DNA from: Marinifilum sp. D714
GTDB lineage: Bacteria; Bacteroidota; Bacteroidia; Bacteroidales; Marinifilaceae
Assembly: GCF_030851345.1 (NCBI RefSeq)
Contig: NZ_JALPNU010000007.1
Location: 1 to 64,000 of the forward strand
Direction of reading: 5' to 3'
DNA: 64,000 nt
In this document: positions 51,516 to 59,189 of the stretch, one piece after another
Layout of the letters: every line of letters begins with the position of its first letter
How positions within the stretch are numbered: position 1 is the stretch's first letter
Translations under genes and position numbers: made by a program
Notes under the pieces: model-generated
Databases searched by the model: none
What the model was told of the DNA's origin: nothing
Seen by the model: the letters and a program-made list of their open reading frames with translations, nothing else

Positions 51516-51650
51516 TTATGGTCTATAATTAGTACCATTACACTTTGGACATGGAGGCAATGTATCAGAGTGGTCATCTAATACAACCTTTTGTCCGCAT
51601 TTAGTACATGTATACGTACCTTTTCCTGGTTTTTCACCTGTGCTTGACAT
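51516..51650 (-). CDS. Small zinc-ribbon protein, 44 residues
   Basis: The frame reads MSSTGEKPGKGTYTCTKCGQ, then KVVLDDHSDTLPPCPKCNGT and NYRP. Two CxxC pairs (CTKC and CPKC) 19 residues apart form a classic zinc ribbon, seen in short zinc-ribbon proteins of bacteria. It is short enough to be missed by automatic calling. It is a lone minus-strand gene between a MITE-like element (7 bases from its stop) and a non-coding stretch. The metal centre suggests nucleic-acid or protein binding; no partner is evident. Confidence 0.85.
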   Translation of the reverse strand: MSSTGEKPGKGTYTCTKCGQKVVLDDHSDTLPPCPKCNGTNYRP

Positions 51651-51776
51651 ATTCTAAAAATTTAGATTTTTAAATAGTAAAGTGGCTTACTTCAAGCAAT
51701 TGCGATTTCTTTTTTGTTATTCAGTTGAAAATGATATTTTTGCATCGCGAAATTTAAAAAGTCATTTATGACTAAA

Positions 51777-51808
51777 CAGCAGACCTACACAATTTTTTCG
51801 GTCTGCTG
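51777..51808. terminator. Strong hairpin, possible terminator
   Basis: CAGCAGACC and GGTCTGCTG form a perfect 9-base stem around a 14-base loop, followed by TCTTTGTT on the plus strand. No gene ends next to it, so it could also belong to an unannotated small RNA. Confidence 0.55.
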
Positions 51809-52294
51809 TCTTTGTTCAAATGCCTTGCCATTAACCTTCATATTACTATTTTTTAAACTTTACTTTGACCAATATTAGGTAATGTGATGCAATCGTTTGG
51901 TAAAATTATGTCAAGATAACATTTGCATTGATTGCTCTTTTGTCACTATGAAACTGACAGTGTATGTCATTATTTCTTGTTGGATATTAAGGTGTTAAAG
52001 TCTTTTGAAATAAATAGAGCTTTGTGTTATTCCATTAACCTTCATGCTCTCACTCAAAGGGAGGGTATGAATATTTCCTGAACTTTCCCATTTTCAAATT
52101 CAATAAATAGCCATAAATTAGAACTACTAAATCTAATACAGCTATGAACACCCCCGATAGCGCGAGTTTTATCAACTCGTGCTCTGCGTATGCAGAAAAC
52201 TCTTTTCCATAAGAATTATAATTCCTTCAACTTTCCTAAATTGACTACTCCAGCCGGATACTCGATTCCTATCGCCTACCTCAAACCCCAGATC
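51809..52294. other. Non-coding stretch with a REP-like hairpin
   Basis: About 490 bases follow the hairpin with no supported gene. The only structure I see is GCGCGAGTT/AACTCGTGC (52160-52182), a 9-base stem with one G-T pair. It sits in a GC-rich patch of the kind common as a dispersed palindrome in Bacteroidota. The region lies behind the stop of the SOS-associated peptidase gene. Confidence 0.5.
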
Positions 52295-52984
52295 TCAAAA
52301 CATCCTCCCTTGGCTCAACTCCTCATAAACAAACTGATCTTGAGCACTAGCCTCATTTGCCAACTTCCTCTGAACCGTATAGGCAAACATCTCATCCTCC
52401 TCAATAGGAAGTTTCAACAAATCCATAATCTCATTTTTCGATTCAGCCTTAAGCCAGGCATCTTCATTTTCGACAGGTAAAATAAGAGGCATTCTTTTCT
52501 TGGTATTATGAATTTTCGCCATCAAGCCATTGGCTTCAGTCGTGATGATCGAATAGCTTTTCACAAGTTCTTTGCTTTCTGGATTCTCCCACAAATCCCA
52601 AATCCCTGCAAAAGCAAAAGAGACTTCATTTTTCAGACCAATGAAATATGGATACTTGTTTTTGCCAACATGCTGCCATTCATAAAAGCCATCCGCTAAA
52701 ATCAAACACCGTTGACTGGCAATCGCTTTCTTAAAAGAAGGCTTTTCAAAAATCGTTTCACTTCTGGCGTTCAGCGTATATTTTCGCATACTCTTATCCT
52801 TTGCCCATGCCGGTATCAAACCCCAGGCAGCCAATCCAATCTCCTCAGGTTGATCATTGCAAACAACTGGCATCAGTGGAAACTCAAAGCCACTTTTATA
52901 AAAATGTCGCTCAAACAATTTCGGCTCCCGCATTTTTCTGGCAAATCGCTCTGCCAACTTACTCGATGAATATCCATAGCACAT
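52295..52984 (-). CDS. SOS response-associated peptidase family protein (YedK/HMCES-like)
   Basis: I start at MCYGYSS (52984; 229 residues) because the family needs Cys2 exposed after Met removal, to form the thiazolidine link with abasic sites in single-stranded DNA. Other family elements are GLIPAWAKDKSMRKYTLNAR then SETIFEKPSF, RCLILADGFYEWQHVGKNKY (catalytic Glu in FYEW) and KIHNTKKRMPLIL with the active-site His. The protein protects abasic sites from error-prone repair. The family is often carried on mobile elements. The usual MCGRY start is MCYGY here. Confidence 0.92.
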   Translation of the reverse strand: MCYGYSSSKLAERFARKMREPKLFERHFYKSGFEFPLMPVVCNDQPEEIGLAAWGLIPAWAKDKSMRKYTLNARSETIFEKPSFKKAIASQRCLILADGFYEWQHVGKNKYPYFIGLKNEVSFAFAGIWDLWENPESKELVKSYSIITTEANGLMAKIHNTKKRMPLILPVENEDAWLKAESKNEIMDLLKLPIEEDEMFAYTVQRKLANEASAQDQFVYEELSQGRMF

Positions 52985-53070
52985 ACCTAAATGTACAAAT
53001 TTCCCAGCTCCCACAAATTTGTAATTTGCGAGCTTAGAGTTAAGGATTTTGAATCCTGAGAGGAAGAGTT

Positions 53071-53415
53071 TTATTTTAACCTAATCACCTTCACACCTAC
53101 ATCATCCAAAACAAAATCCACAACAATACCCCTCTGTTTCATGCGTTCAAAAAAAGGAATGTCAACAGTTTCTTTTGTATAAATAACTCCATCAGCATAA
53201 GGTTCACCATATCTTAAAGCATAAGTTTCATAAGTATTCCTTGGAACCTCTTTCAACTTCAATACATCCTCTCTGGGTGCCAAATACAACACACCTTCAT
53301 CATCTCTAAATTCGATACATCGCTTCATCGTTCCATCAACAGATCGATAGTTTGCTGCGGAGCAAACAACATACTTTTCAAAATCGATATCCGATCTTTC
53401 CATCTCCCAGTTCAT
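53071..53415 (-). CDS. Hypothetical protein, 114 residues
   Basis: A compact alpha/beta protein (CIEFRDDEGVLYLAPREDVL, ETVDIPFFERMKQRGIVVDF) with no motif I know. It has no signal peptide or membrane segment. It lies upstream of the YedK-like gene on the same strand, 86 bases away, so the two may share a transcript. That could hint at a DNA-damage context, but nothing in the protein shows it. Confidence 0.55.
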   Translation of the reverse strand: MNWEMERSDIDFEKYVVCSAANYRSVDGTMKRCIEFRDDEGVLYLAPREDVLKLKEVPRNTYETYALRYGEPYADGVIYTKETVDIPFFERMKQRGIVVDFVLDDVGVKVIRLK

Positions 53416-53565
53416 ACCTCAATTTTTGCTTGAATAAACTGCAAGATACAGCAAAAAAGATGTTCATTCCTTGGGCTGAGACAAAAAGTAACATGTAGTT
53501 TTCTACAGAAATCATTAAATATCTTCTTAACTTCTTCAAAGCAAAACAGAAAAACATTTTAAGCT

Positions 53566-54285
53566 ATGGAAGAAGATAAGCTCTATACAGAATTGAAACA
53601 GCTAAGATATTTATTGGCAAAAGTTGTAGGAACTCAAGATTTACCAAAGCGTGATCAGTTCTCAAAGGAAGCAGTAAAAAAAGCAGCTTCAGAATTTCGT
53701 AAACTACAAACCCAAAGAGGAGAGTGGGTTCCGGAAGATGACATTTCAAAAATTATCAGAACTGCAGGATATCATCGTCCTGGCAGATTTATTATTGAAA
53801 AATTCAATTTTAAAAACTACTTCATCCGGGCTAGGACTTATTACTTTAGTCGAAATGACCTTGTTGCCTTGAACAAGGAATTAAAAGCCAGGAAAATCAA
53901 TCTTGGGCTATACATGGATTTGGAGGAAGACAAAGAGAAATTTCACAAGTACCTCACTGATTTAAGACAGGGTAAAAAGAGACGCCCTCGCTTTAAAATT
54001 CCCGAGAATCTTACAGATATCACAAGTGAACCATACAACCATCCACCCAAGGAGAAAGTCCTAAAACATATCGATTCATTAATGGAAGAATACGAAAGTT
54101 TTAAGCTCAATGAATTCATAGATATATTCCAAGATGACTATGCCAGGGTAAAGCATATCTATTACTTTGACAGATACATTGAACCAGTTAAAAGAAAGCA
54201 ATGTGACAAATGGTGTTTCGAATTCAACTATGCACAAACCGCTTTGAAAGAAATTAAGAAAATTAGGAGCCAGGTGATTTATTGA
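53566..54285 (+). CDS. Hypothetical DNA-associated protein, 239 residues
   Basis: This basic protein has a helical N terminus (MEEDKLYTELKQLRYLLAKV), a segment recalling excisionase-like reading heads (EWVPEDDISKIIRTAGYHRP, FIRARTYYFSRNDLVALNKE) and an arginine/lysine-rich patch (RQGKKRRPRFKIP). I do not recognise the family. It is a single plus-strand gene between the minus-strand pair at 52295-53415 and the Hip module. A role in DNA binding is suggested only by its charge and predicted fold. Confidence 0.55.
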   Translation: MEEDKLYTELKQLRYLLAKVVGTQDLPKRDQFSKEAVKKAASEFRKLQTQRGEWVPEDDISKIIRTAGYHRPGRFIIEKFNFKNYFIRARTYYFSRNDLVALNKELKARKINLGLYMDLEEDKEKFHKYLTDLRQGKKRRPRFKIPENLTDITSEPYNHPPKEKVLKHIDSLMEEYESFKLNEFIDIFQDDYARVKHIYYFDRYIEPVKRKQCDKWCFEFNYAQTALKEIKKIRSQVIY

Positions 54286-54380
54286 TCTGTAAGAGAGGAA
54301 TTATTGAATAGAATAGGAAATAAGGTGTTATTCCTCCGATATCCATACAATTCTAAATTCATCACAAAATGAAAATGTAT

Positions 54381-54485
54381 TGATTATACCCGTACGGGTA
54401 TAATCAATGCTAAATATATTTAATTTATACCCGATCGGGTATAATTACAATAAAAAGAACTATATTTATACCCGTACGGGTATAA
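54381..54485 (+). promoter_or_regulatory. Three palindromic operators before the hip module
   Basis: Three palindromes share the core TTATACCC-GTAC/GATC-GGGTATAA. The first spans 54381-54406 (26 bases, perfect), the second 54425-54444 and the third 54466-54485. Their centres are exactly 41 bases apart, four helical turns, so bound dimers would line up on one face of the DNA. The third touches the possible HipB start at 54485. HipB-type antitoxins repress their own operons through such repeated palindromes, so these are the likely autoregulatory sites. Confidence 0.9.
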
Positions 54486-54499
54486 TGTTATTTTTTAAT

Positions 54500-54697
54500 A
54501 TGGAAGTATCACAATTTCTAAAAGAAAAAAGAAAGCTACTCAAGCTTACACAGCAAGATGTAGCCGACAAAGCAGGTGTAGGAATTCGATTCATTCGAGA
54601 ATTGGAACAAGGCAAAGAAACTTTACAGATGGATAAGGTCAATCAAGTATTGCAATTATTCGGATTCAAGTTAGGACCAATATCTCTAAAAAAATAA
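54500..54697 (+). CDS. hipB: HipB-like antitoxin/transcriptional repressor
   Basis: A 65-residue XRE helix-turn-helix protein (start MEVSQFLKEKRK at 54500; ATG at 54485 adds five residues, and longer frames run into the operators). LLKLTQQDVADKAGVGIRFI then RELEQGKETLQMDKVNQVLQ is the DNA-binding core. The C terminus PISLKK is the short tail common in HipB. It is 6 bases before the HipS-like gene. It should bind the three palindromes upstream. Confidence 0.88.
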   Translation: MEVSQFLKEKRKLLKLTQQDVADKAGVGIRFIRELEQGKETLQMDKVNQVLQLFGFKLGPISLKK

Positions 54698-54703
54698 GGA
54701 AGG

Positions 54704-55033
54704 ATGAGAAAAGCAAAAGTATACATGCACAAGATATGGGCAGGAACCATTATCGAAAATGAGGAAGGATTCACATTTTATTACGAGAACGATTATTTAA
54801 AATCGGAAAAGCCTGAAGCCATAAGTCTTACTTTGCCAATCACAGATATTCCCTATAATAGTAAAACCATGTTCCCCTTTTTCGATGGCTTAATACCGGA
54901 AGGTTGGCTTCTCGACATTGCTGAAGAAAATTGGAAACTACGGGAATCAGACCGTATGGGCTTACTAATGGCCTGCTGTAAAGACTGTATCGGTGCTGTA
55001 AGTATCATCGCCGAAACAACCGATAACCAATAA
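54704..55033 (+). CDS. HipA N-terminal domain protein (HipS-like)
   Basis: The 109-residue protein is a stand-alone HipA N-terminal subdomain: AGTIIENEEGFTFYYENDYL, AISLTLPITDIPYNSKTMFP, FFDGLIPEGWLLDIAEEN and KDCIGAVSI. In HipBST systems this short protein, HipS, can act as the antitoxin of the kinase HipT, while HipB mainly represses. In classical HipA the domain is fused to the kinase. Here a stop and 19 bases separate it from the kinase gene, which has its own start, so the split looks natural and not a frameshift. Confidence 0.85.
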   Translation: MRKAKVYMHKIWAGTIIENEEGFTFYYENDYLKSEKPEAISLTLPITDIPYNSKTMFPFFDGLIPEGWLLDIAEENWKLRESDRMGLLMACCKDCIGAVSIIAETTDNQ

Positions 55034-55052
55034 CTGAAAACCGACAACAACC

Positions 55053-56003
55053 ATGAACTGTTTATACTGCTATAAACCACTAAAAGTAAATCAAGTGGAT
55101 TTTCATCCGACTTGTTCTAAAAAAATATTTAACACAAATGTGGTACCCGTTCTCGATTATTCCGAAGATCAAATGCTCGAATTAGCATATCAAGTAATAA
55201 AAAGTCAAATTGCAGTAACAGGTGTACAGCCCAAATTATCATTGGAGATTGCTAAAAATCCAGACAACAATAAAGAAAGACGTTTTACCATAGTTGGATT
55301 ATGGGGTGGATACATCCTTAAACCTCCAACAAAGCAATTCGCTAATTTGCCCGAATTGGAAGACCTAACAATGAATCTGGCCTCCATATCAAAAATAAAT
55401 ACAGTCCCACACTCCCTAATTCGATTGAATAATGGAAAATTGGCCTACATCACCAAGCGAATAGATCGTGAAAATGGAAACAAAATTCACATGGAAGACA
55501 TGTGTCAACTAACCGAGCGTTTAACAGAGTACAAGTACAAAGGATCTTATGAGCAAATTGGGAAAGCAATTTTAAAGTATTCTTCTAACCCAGGCTTAGA
55601 TCTGATTAACTTTTTCGAGCAAGTAGTCTTTTCCTTCTTAACGGGAAACGCAGATATGCATTTAAAAAATTTTTCATTAATAAATAATCCTCATTTAGGA
55701 TATGTTTTAACTCCTGCTTACGATATGCTTTCCACAGCATTGGTAATGCCCGAAGATGATGAAGATCTAGCCTTAACATTAAATGCAAAAAAGAAAAAGT
55801 TAAAACGTAAAGATTTTCTTTCAGCATTTAACCTTTTTGAGATTCCTGAAAAAACTCAAAATAACATCTTTGTAAAATTTGAAAAATCAATACCATCTTG
55901 GTTTAAAACTATTGAAATTAGTTTTCTTCCACCTGAAATGAAAGAAGCTTATAAACAACTAATTCAAGATCGAGCCAAACGAATAGATTTAATGATAAAG
56001 TAG
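55053..56003 (+). CDS. HipA-type serine/threonine kinase toxin (HipT-like)
   Basis: The 316-residue kinase lacks the HipA N-terminal subdomain and instead starts with a zinc-knuckle-like motif (C3-x2-C6, H18-x2-C21). The Gly-rich loop is TGVQPKLSL with Ser63, in the place of the serines that autophosphorylate in HipA/HipT. TGNADMHLKN holds catalytic Asp201 and Asn206, and PAYDMLS holds the metal-binding Asp224. HipA kinases phosphorylate tRNA synthetases (GltX; HipT targets TrpS) and cause dormancy. With the separate N-domain protein and HipB it forms a three-gene module. The target here is unknown. Confidence 0.87.
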   Translation: MNCLYCYKPLKVNQVDFHPTCSKKIFNTNVVPVLDYSEDQMLELAYQVIKSQIAVTGVQPKLSLEIAKNPDNNKERRFTIVGLWGGYILKPPTKQFANLPELEDLTMNLASISKINTVPHSLIRLNNGKLAYITKRIDRENGNKIHMEDMCQLTERLTEYKYKGSYEQIGKAILKYSSNPGLDLINFFEQVVFSFLTGNADMHLKNFSLINNPHLGYVLTPAYDMLSTALVMPEDDEDLALTLNAKKKKLKRKDFLSAFNLFEIPEKTQNNIFVKFEKSIPSWFKTIEISFLPPEMKEAYKQLIQDRAKRIDLMIK

Positions 56004-56947
56004 GAAATAAGGCGTTCACTCCTCGGGCCTCGGCAAAAATTCCGCCAGGGCTTTCCAAAATCCTTTTGCCCATCTTCGCTGTTTTTTCAACACTAGCTCT
56101 ATAACTTTTAATAAAGGGTCTCAATGGGCAAAAGGCATTTGTCAGAATATTCACCCTTGCTTTAGCTGGGGTGTTAGCTTTTCGCAAATTTTAATTTGCA
56201 GTTTCTTTATCAGTCGTCCCGTCCTTTAGGGCGGGTTCACCCTGTCACAATTTTTTCGCTCAACCACTCGTCGTTCACAGCAATTCCCGGCTCCCTTGTT
56301 CCTCGACTTTCCAATAAAAGTTAGTCGGTGCCTTGTCTCAATTATTCTTATTTAATACTATAGGTTTCTGAGCGTAGTCGAAGAACAAAAAAGCCTCCAT
56401 TGCTCACTTAAAGCGAGCCTGCTGGGTCGGGTGCTATCAGTTTTTGTCATCTTTTTTGAGCGGCCACGGCCAGTACTTTGCCCTGGTAACAATTTTGCAT
56501 TCCCAGTAAAATAAAGGCAATTTCAAACAGAGAAGGAGAGAAGCAAAAGAAGAGAACTGTCATTTACTCGCAAAATTTATTACCACTTCAAAGCACTTTA
56601 ACCTACGCACCCGGGTCAAGCACCTCCATCCCAATTGTTTTTTCATACATTACATTCGAAAGCATTCAAAAACAACCCACTCAGTGCTTCACCCGGCAAC
56701 ATCCATCACAGCTTCAAAAAAGCCGCCAAAAACTGCTGGCTGTCAATCACAGAAAACAAGTTTCTGTTTTACTTGCCAGTCACACCCTCCCACTCGCGGG
56801 CGGCTCGCCACTCCGTAGTAAGGGCCGCTACTGACCACCACAAACCCCACCACCACCCATTTTTAATGCAGGCATTAAAAACAAAAAAGAGTGGTTAAGT
56901 AATTAGATTGGTTTTTATTAACTTCGCATTTATCACAAAAAAATATA
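56004..56947. other. Long non-coding region with dispersed repeats
   Basis: These 944 bases hold no supported gene. They contain repeat copy B (56011-56170) and a TGAGCGTAGTCGAAG copy near 56368. GC-rich patches near 56440-56480 and 56790-56830 (for example GCGGGCGGCTCGCCACTCCG) are unlike the AT-rich surroundings. Frames here are short and mosaic and look like chance or decayed sequence. It may be a graveyard of repeat insertions between cargo genes. Confidence 0.5.
56011..56170. repeat. Dispersed repeat, copy B
   Basis: Two blocks match copy A outside the island. 56011-56048 (GGCGTTCACTCCTCGGGCCT onward) differs from 31788-31825 at about four of 38 bases. 56134-56170 (GGCATTTGTC to CTTTAGCTGGG) is similar to 31874-31910. 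The spacer is 37 bases longer here. A minus-strand frame reads GIFAEARGVNA, which is also open in copy A, so the family may descend from a coding or structured sequence. Confidence 0.65.
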
Positions 56948-57754
56948 ATGATAATGAACTTTACCAATTCTCTTTTGTACTCTCTTACAGTATCCATCTG
57001 TCTTTTAACTGCAAGATGTAATTCCTCTAAGTATGAAAATGTCAAGCAGGAAAAAACGGATGTAAAAACTGAAAATAAACTAGCTCCTGATATAAAAACA
57101 AGCACTCCTGAAACAACTCATGTTACCAAGGAAAATAAATCAGGTGAGCAAGTAAAGCAAAAGCTTCCTTTGTATGCTTCAATTTCTGCTAGTAAGATGA
57201 ATGTATTATATGATGGAGTAGATAATCCGGTCGAAATAAATGTTCCTGGAATACCTATAAATCACGTTAACGTTCAAGTAACTAATGCATTTTTCAGAAG
57301 AGTTGGAAATGTATATATGATTAATCCAAGACCAGGCTCTGCAGGTAGAAAATGCATTGTGAAGGTGTCAGCTAAAATTCAAGATGAATGGCAAGTGATA
57401 GATAGTAAATATTTTAGAATAAAAAGAATTCCAAATCCAATATCAATTGTCGCTGGTAAAACAGGAGGTAAAATTCGTAAAAATAGACTACTTGTAGAAT
57501 CCGGAATTTACGCTAAGCTAACGGAAGATTTTGATTTCGACACTAAATTTACCGTTACTCAATTTACTTTAACAGTTCTTAAAGGTGGATATACTATAGA
57601 CTCTAGTTCTAGAGGTTATAGATTCACATCCGAGCAGAAGGAATTAATCAAAAGCTTAAGTTTAGGAAGTAGGGTGTTTATTCATAATATTAAAGCAGTG
57701 GGACCTGATAAAATTCCTAGAAATTTAGGCAGTCTTGTTTTCACGATTGATTAA
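56948..57754 (+). CDS. Orphan GldM C-terminal-domain protein, exported
   Basis: The 268-residue protein begins with a hydrophobic export signal and a cysteine (ICLLTARCNSS; a weak lipobox because Arg precedes Cys). A charged low-complexity linker follows to about residue 75. The remainder resembles the two C-terminal domains of GldM/PorM: ASISASKMNVLYDGVDNPVE, and RFTSEQKELIKSLSLGSRVF with HNIKAVGPDKIPRNLGSL. GldM is part of the type IX secretion/gliding motor, where these domains reach toward the outer membrane. Here they are detached and carried on an island with no other gld gene, so an accessory or decoy role is possible. Confidence 0.78.
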   Translation: MIMNFTNSLLYSLTVSICLLTARCNSSKYENVKQEKTDVKTENKLAPDIKTSTPETTHVTKENKSGEQVKQKLPLYASISASKMNVLYDGVDNPVEINVPGIPINHVNVQVTNAFFRRVGNVYMINPRPGSAGRKCIVKVSAKIQDEWQVIDSKYFRIKRIPNPISIVAGKTGGKIRKNRLLVESGIYAKLTEDFDFDTKFTVTQFTLTVLKGGYTIDSSSRGYRFTSEQKELIKSLSLGSRVFIHNIKAVGPDKIPRNLGSLVFTID

Positions 57755-57845
57755 TTTCCTCCTCCCTGATAAACAAAGATATTTCCTCTGTTTGCTCTAA
57801 TATCAAATGTTTACCCCGCTTGAATTTAGCAATTCAGCCAACAAG

Positions 57846-57924
57846 TCAAGCTTATACAAAGTTTTGATGGATTTTTTGATCCAAACTATTTCCTGGGGCA
57901 TAAAAAATCCATCAAAAAGCTTGA
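57846..57924. repeat. Long hairpin with 16-bp perfect core stem
   Basis: TTTTGATGGATTTTTT (57862-57877) pairs perfectly with AAAAAATCCATCAAAA (57902-57917). Outer arms TCAAGCTT (57846-57853) and AAGCTTGA (57917-57924) extend the stem across an 8-base bulge. It lies in the 358-base gene-free gap between the GldM-like gene and the small membrane protein. It could terminate the GldM-like transcript, form a structured RNA, or be a palindromic mobile repeat. Nothing else is evident in 57755-58112. Confidence 0.7.
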
Positions 57925-58112
57925 CATCCCACCCGCATTCCGGATAATGATTGGATGCTTATCAGAAAGCAGCAAAACCTCTGGATGATTTCCCTTCCCA
58001 AATATTAATTTAAAGCATGATGATGTAAGTTAAGGTAAATCAATCTATTGGTTTGGTTTTCTCTTGGAAAGATACATAAGTTTGCTATAAGTACTAACCA
58101 AATCATCATCAT

Positions 58113-58340
58113 ATGAATAAGATATCATCATTTGTAATCGGCACTTTATCCACCATGGGAGTAGCAGAATCATTGGGAATGGGAAGTCCAAATATCCAAG
58201 CTGTTCAGGAAGTTCCCGTTGACAGCACGGAAGCACTAATTTCTGTTATTGGAGGAGCCATCTCAACCATTGTTGTTGCACTGCTAAAGCGCTGGTGGAA
58301 AAAATTAGATGAGAGAAAGAAGCAGCCTAATACTTCCTAG
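58113..58340 (+). CDS. Small membrane protein, 75 residues
   Basis: The N-terminal half is Gly/Ser-rich (IGTLSTMGVAESLGMGSPNI). One transmembrane helix (ALISVIGGAISTIVVALLKR) is followed by a basic tail (WWKKLDERKKQPNTS), so the C terminus is probably cytosolic. The size and single helix recall phage holin-like or small toxin-like proteins, but I see no family signature. It is 66 bases upstream of the DUF6266 gene on the same strand and may be co-transcribed. Confidence 0.6.
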   Translation: MNKISSFVIGTLSTMGVAESLGMGSPNIQAVQEVPVDSTEALISVIGGAISTIVVALLKRWWKKLDERKKQPNTS

Positions 58341-58406
58341 GGACCAAGTCTGTATCTGTCTCAATTCTATGTTTATTAATTCAATACTAACCAAAAACCT
58401 TTAATC

Positions 58407-59030
58407 ATGGGGAAATACAATCAAGGAATCCTGGGGCCATTTACGGGGAAAGTGGGCTCAGTAGTAGGTAGCAGTTGGAAAGGGGTGAATTACATCAAGT
58501 CACTACCAGGTCCAAATGCATCAAATACGGAAGGGCAACAAAAGCAACGCAGCAGGTTCAAAGCTGTTGTAAGTTTTGCTTCTTCTTTGTTGGAAACACT
58601 CATTCGTCCTGTTTGGAATCTTTCAGCAGGAAAAATGACCGGCTACAATTTGTTTGTGAAAACAAACATTGCGGCCTTTGATGAGACGGGAGATTTATCA
58701 AACTTCTCTCAATTTAGAGCATCAGTGGGTAATTTGAGTTTGCCATCAAATCTTTCCATCCAGGATGATACAGATGTGTCATCAGGAATCGAGATGAGTT
58801 GGAAGGATGAAAGTGCTACTGGAGTAGGTAATGCTGACGATAAATTACATTTGCTTGTAATGGGCGGTGACAAAGTTCACATGCTTCATGCAAATGCAGC
58901 TCGATCTGATCAATCTGCAGAAATCACACTTCCAGTGGATCCGGGAGCAACTCACATTTACGCTTTCTTTGGAACTGCTGAGGCTGACGAATACTCTTTG
59001 GACCAATACCAGATGGTTAACGTGACTTAA
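58407..59030 (+). CDS. DUF6266 family protein
   Basis: The 207-residue protein begins MGKYNQGILGPFTGKVGSVV, the hallmark of the DUF6266 family, common in Bacteroidota genomes and often in several copies. The C-terminal half is beta-rich (LHLLVMGGDKVHMLHANAAR, THIYAFFGTAEADEYSLDQY). There is no signal peptide. Function is unknown; phage- or secretion-related roles have been guessed because of the repeated glycine-rich start. It is the last gene of the island before the right attachment site and has its own terminator. Confidence 0.9.
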   Translation: MGKYNQGILGPFTGKVGSVVGSSWKGVNYIKSLPGPNASNTEGQQKQRSRFKAVVSFASSLLETLIRPVWNLSAGKMTGYNLFVKTNIAAFDETGDLSNFSQFRASVGNLSLPSNLSIQDDTDVSSGIEMSWKDESATGVGNADDKLHLLVMGGDKVHMLHANAARSDQSAEITLPVDPGATHIYAFFGTAEADEYSLDQYQMVNVT

Positions 59031-59053
59031 GATCTTGTAATTTTAGGGTGCTT

Positions 59054-59090
59054 AAAGCTGCTGCGATTTTCGTGGCAGCTTTTTGTTTTT
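59054..59090 (+). terminator. Rho-independent terminator of the DUF6266 gene
   Basis: AAAGCTGC and GCAGCTTT form a stem around a 13-base loop and run into TTTTGTTTTTT, 24 bases after the stop of the DUF6266 gene. Confidence 0.88.
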
Positions 59091-59112
59091 TATAGCAAAA
59101 AAACGTGCAAAT

Positions 59113-59134
59113 TGTTTAAACCATGTTTAAACCA
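59113..59134 (+). repeat. Right pair of tandem 11-bp motifs (candidate integrase arm sites)
   Basis: TGTTTAAACCA is repeated twice in tandem, identical in sequence and orientation to 32236-32257. It lies 55 bases inside the right attachment site. A short chance frame starting MFKPCLNQ arises from the same repeat as the one ahead of the integrase. Confidence 0.7.
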
Positions 59135-59146
59135 AACGGGAATATG

Positions 59147-59180
59147 TAAAAAAGCAGCATTTTATAAAAACGCTGCTTTC
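59147..59180 (-). terminator. Element-supplied terminator of tRNA-Ser
   Basis: Read on the minus strand, AAAGCAGC and GCTGCTTT form a stem followed by TTTT, just past the tRNA 3' end. It is different in sequence from the native terminator at 31999, so the island brings its own terminator to the rebuilt tRNA gene. Confidence 0.8.
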
Positions 59181-59189
59181 CTTTGTTTA

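Noticed and set aside
54704-56003. hipA broken by a frameshift or stop
   Set aside because: Both parts have their own starts and stops, a 19-base spacer, and the second begins with its own Cys/His motif. This matches natural HipS/HipT splitting.
56635-56898. 87-codon frame in the gap after hipT
   Set aside because: Low complexity, His/Ser-rich, with no start context. It lies in a region of repeats and composition patches.
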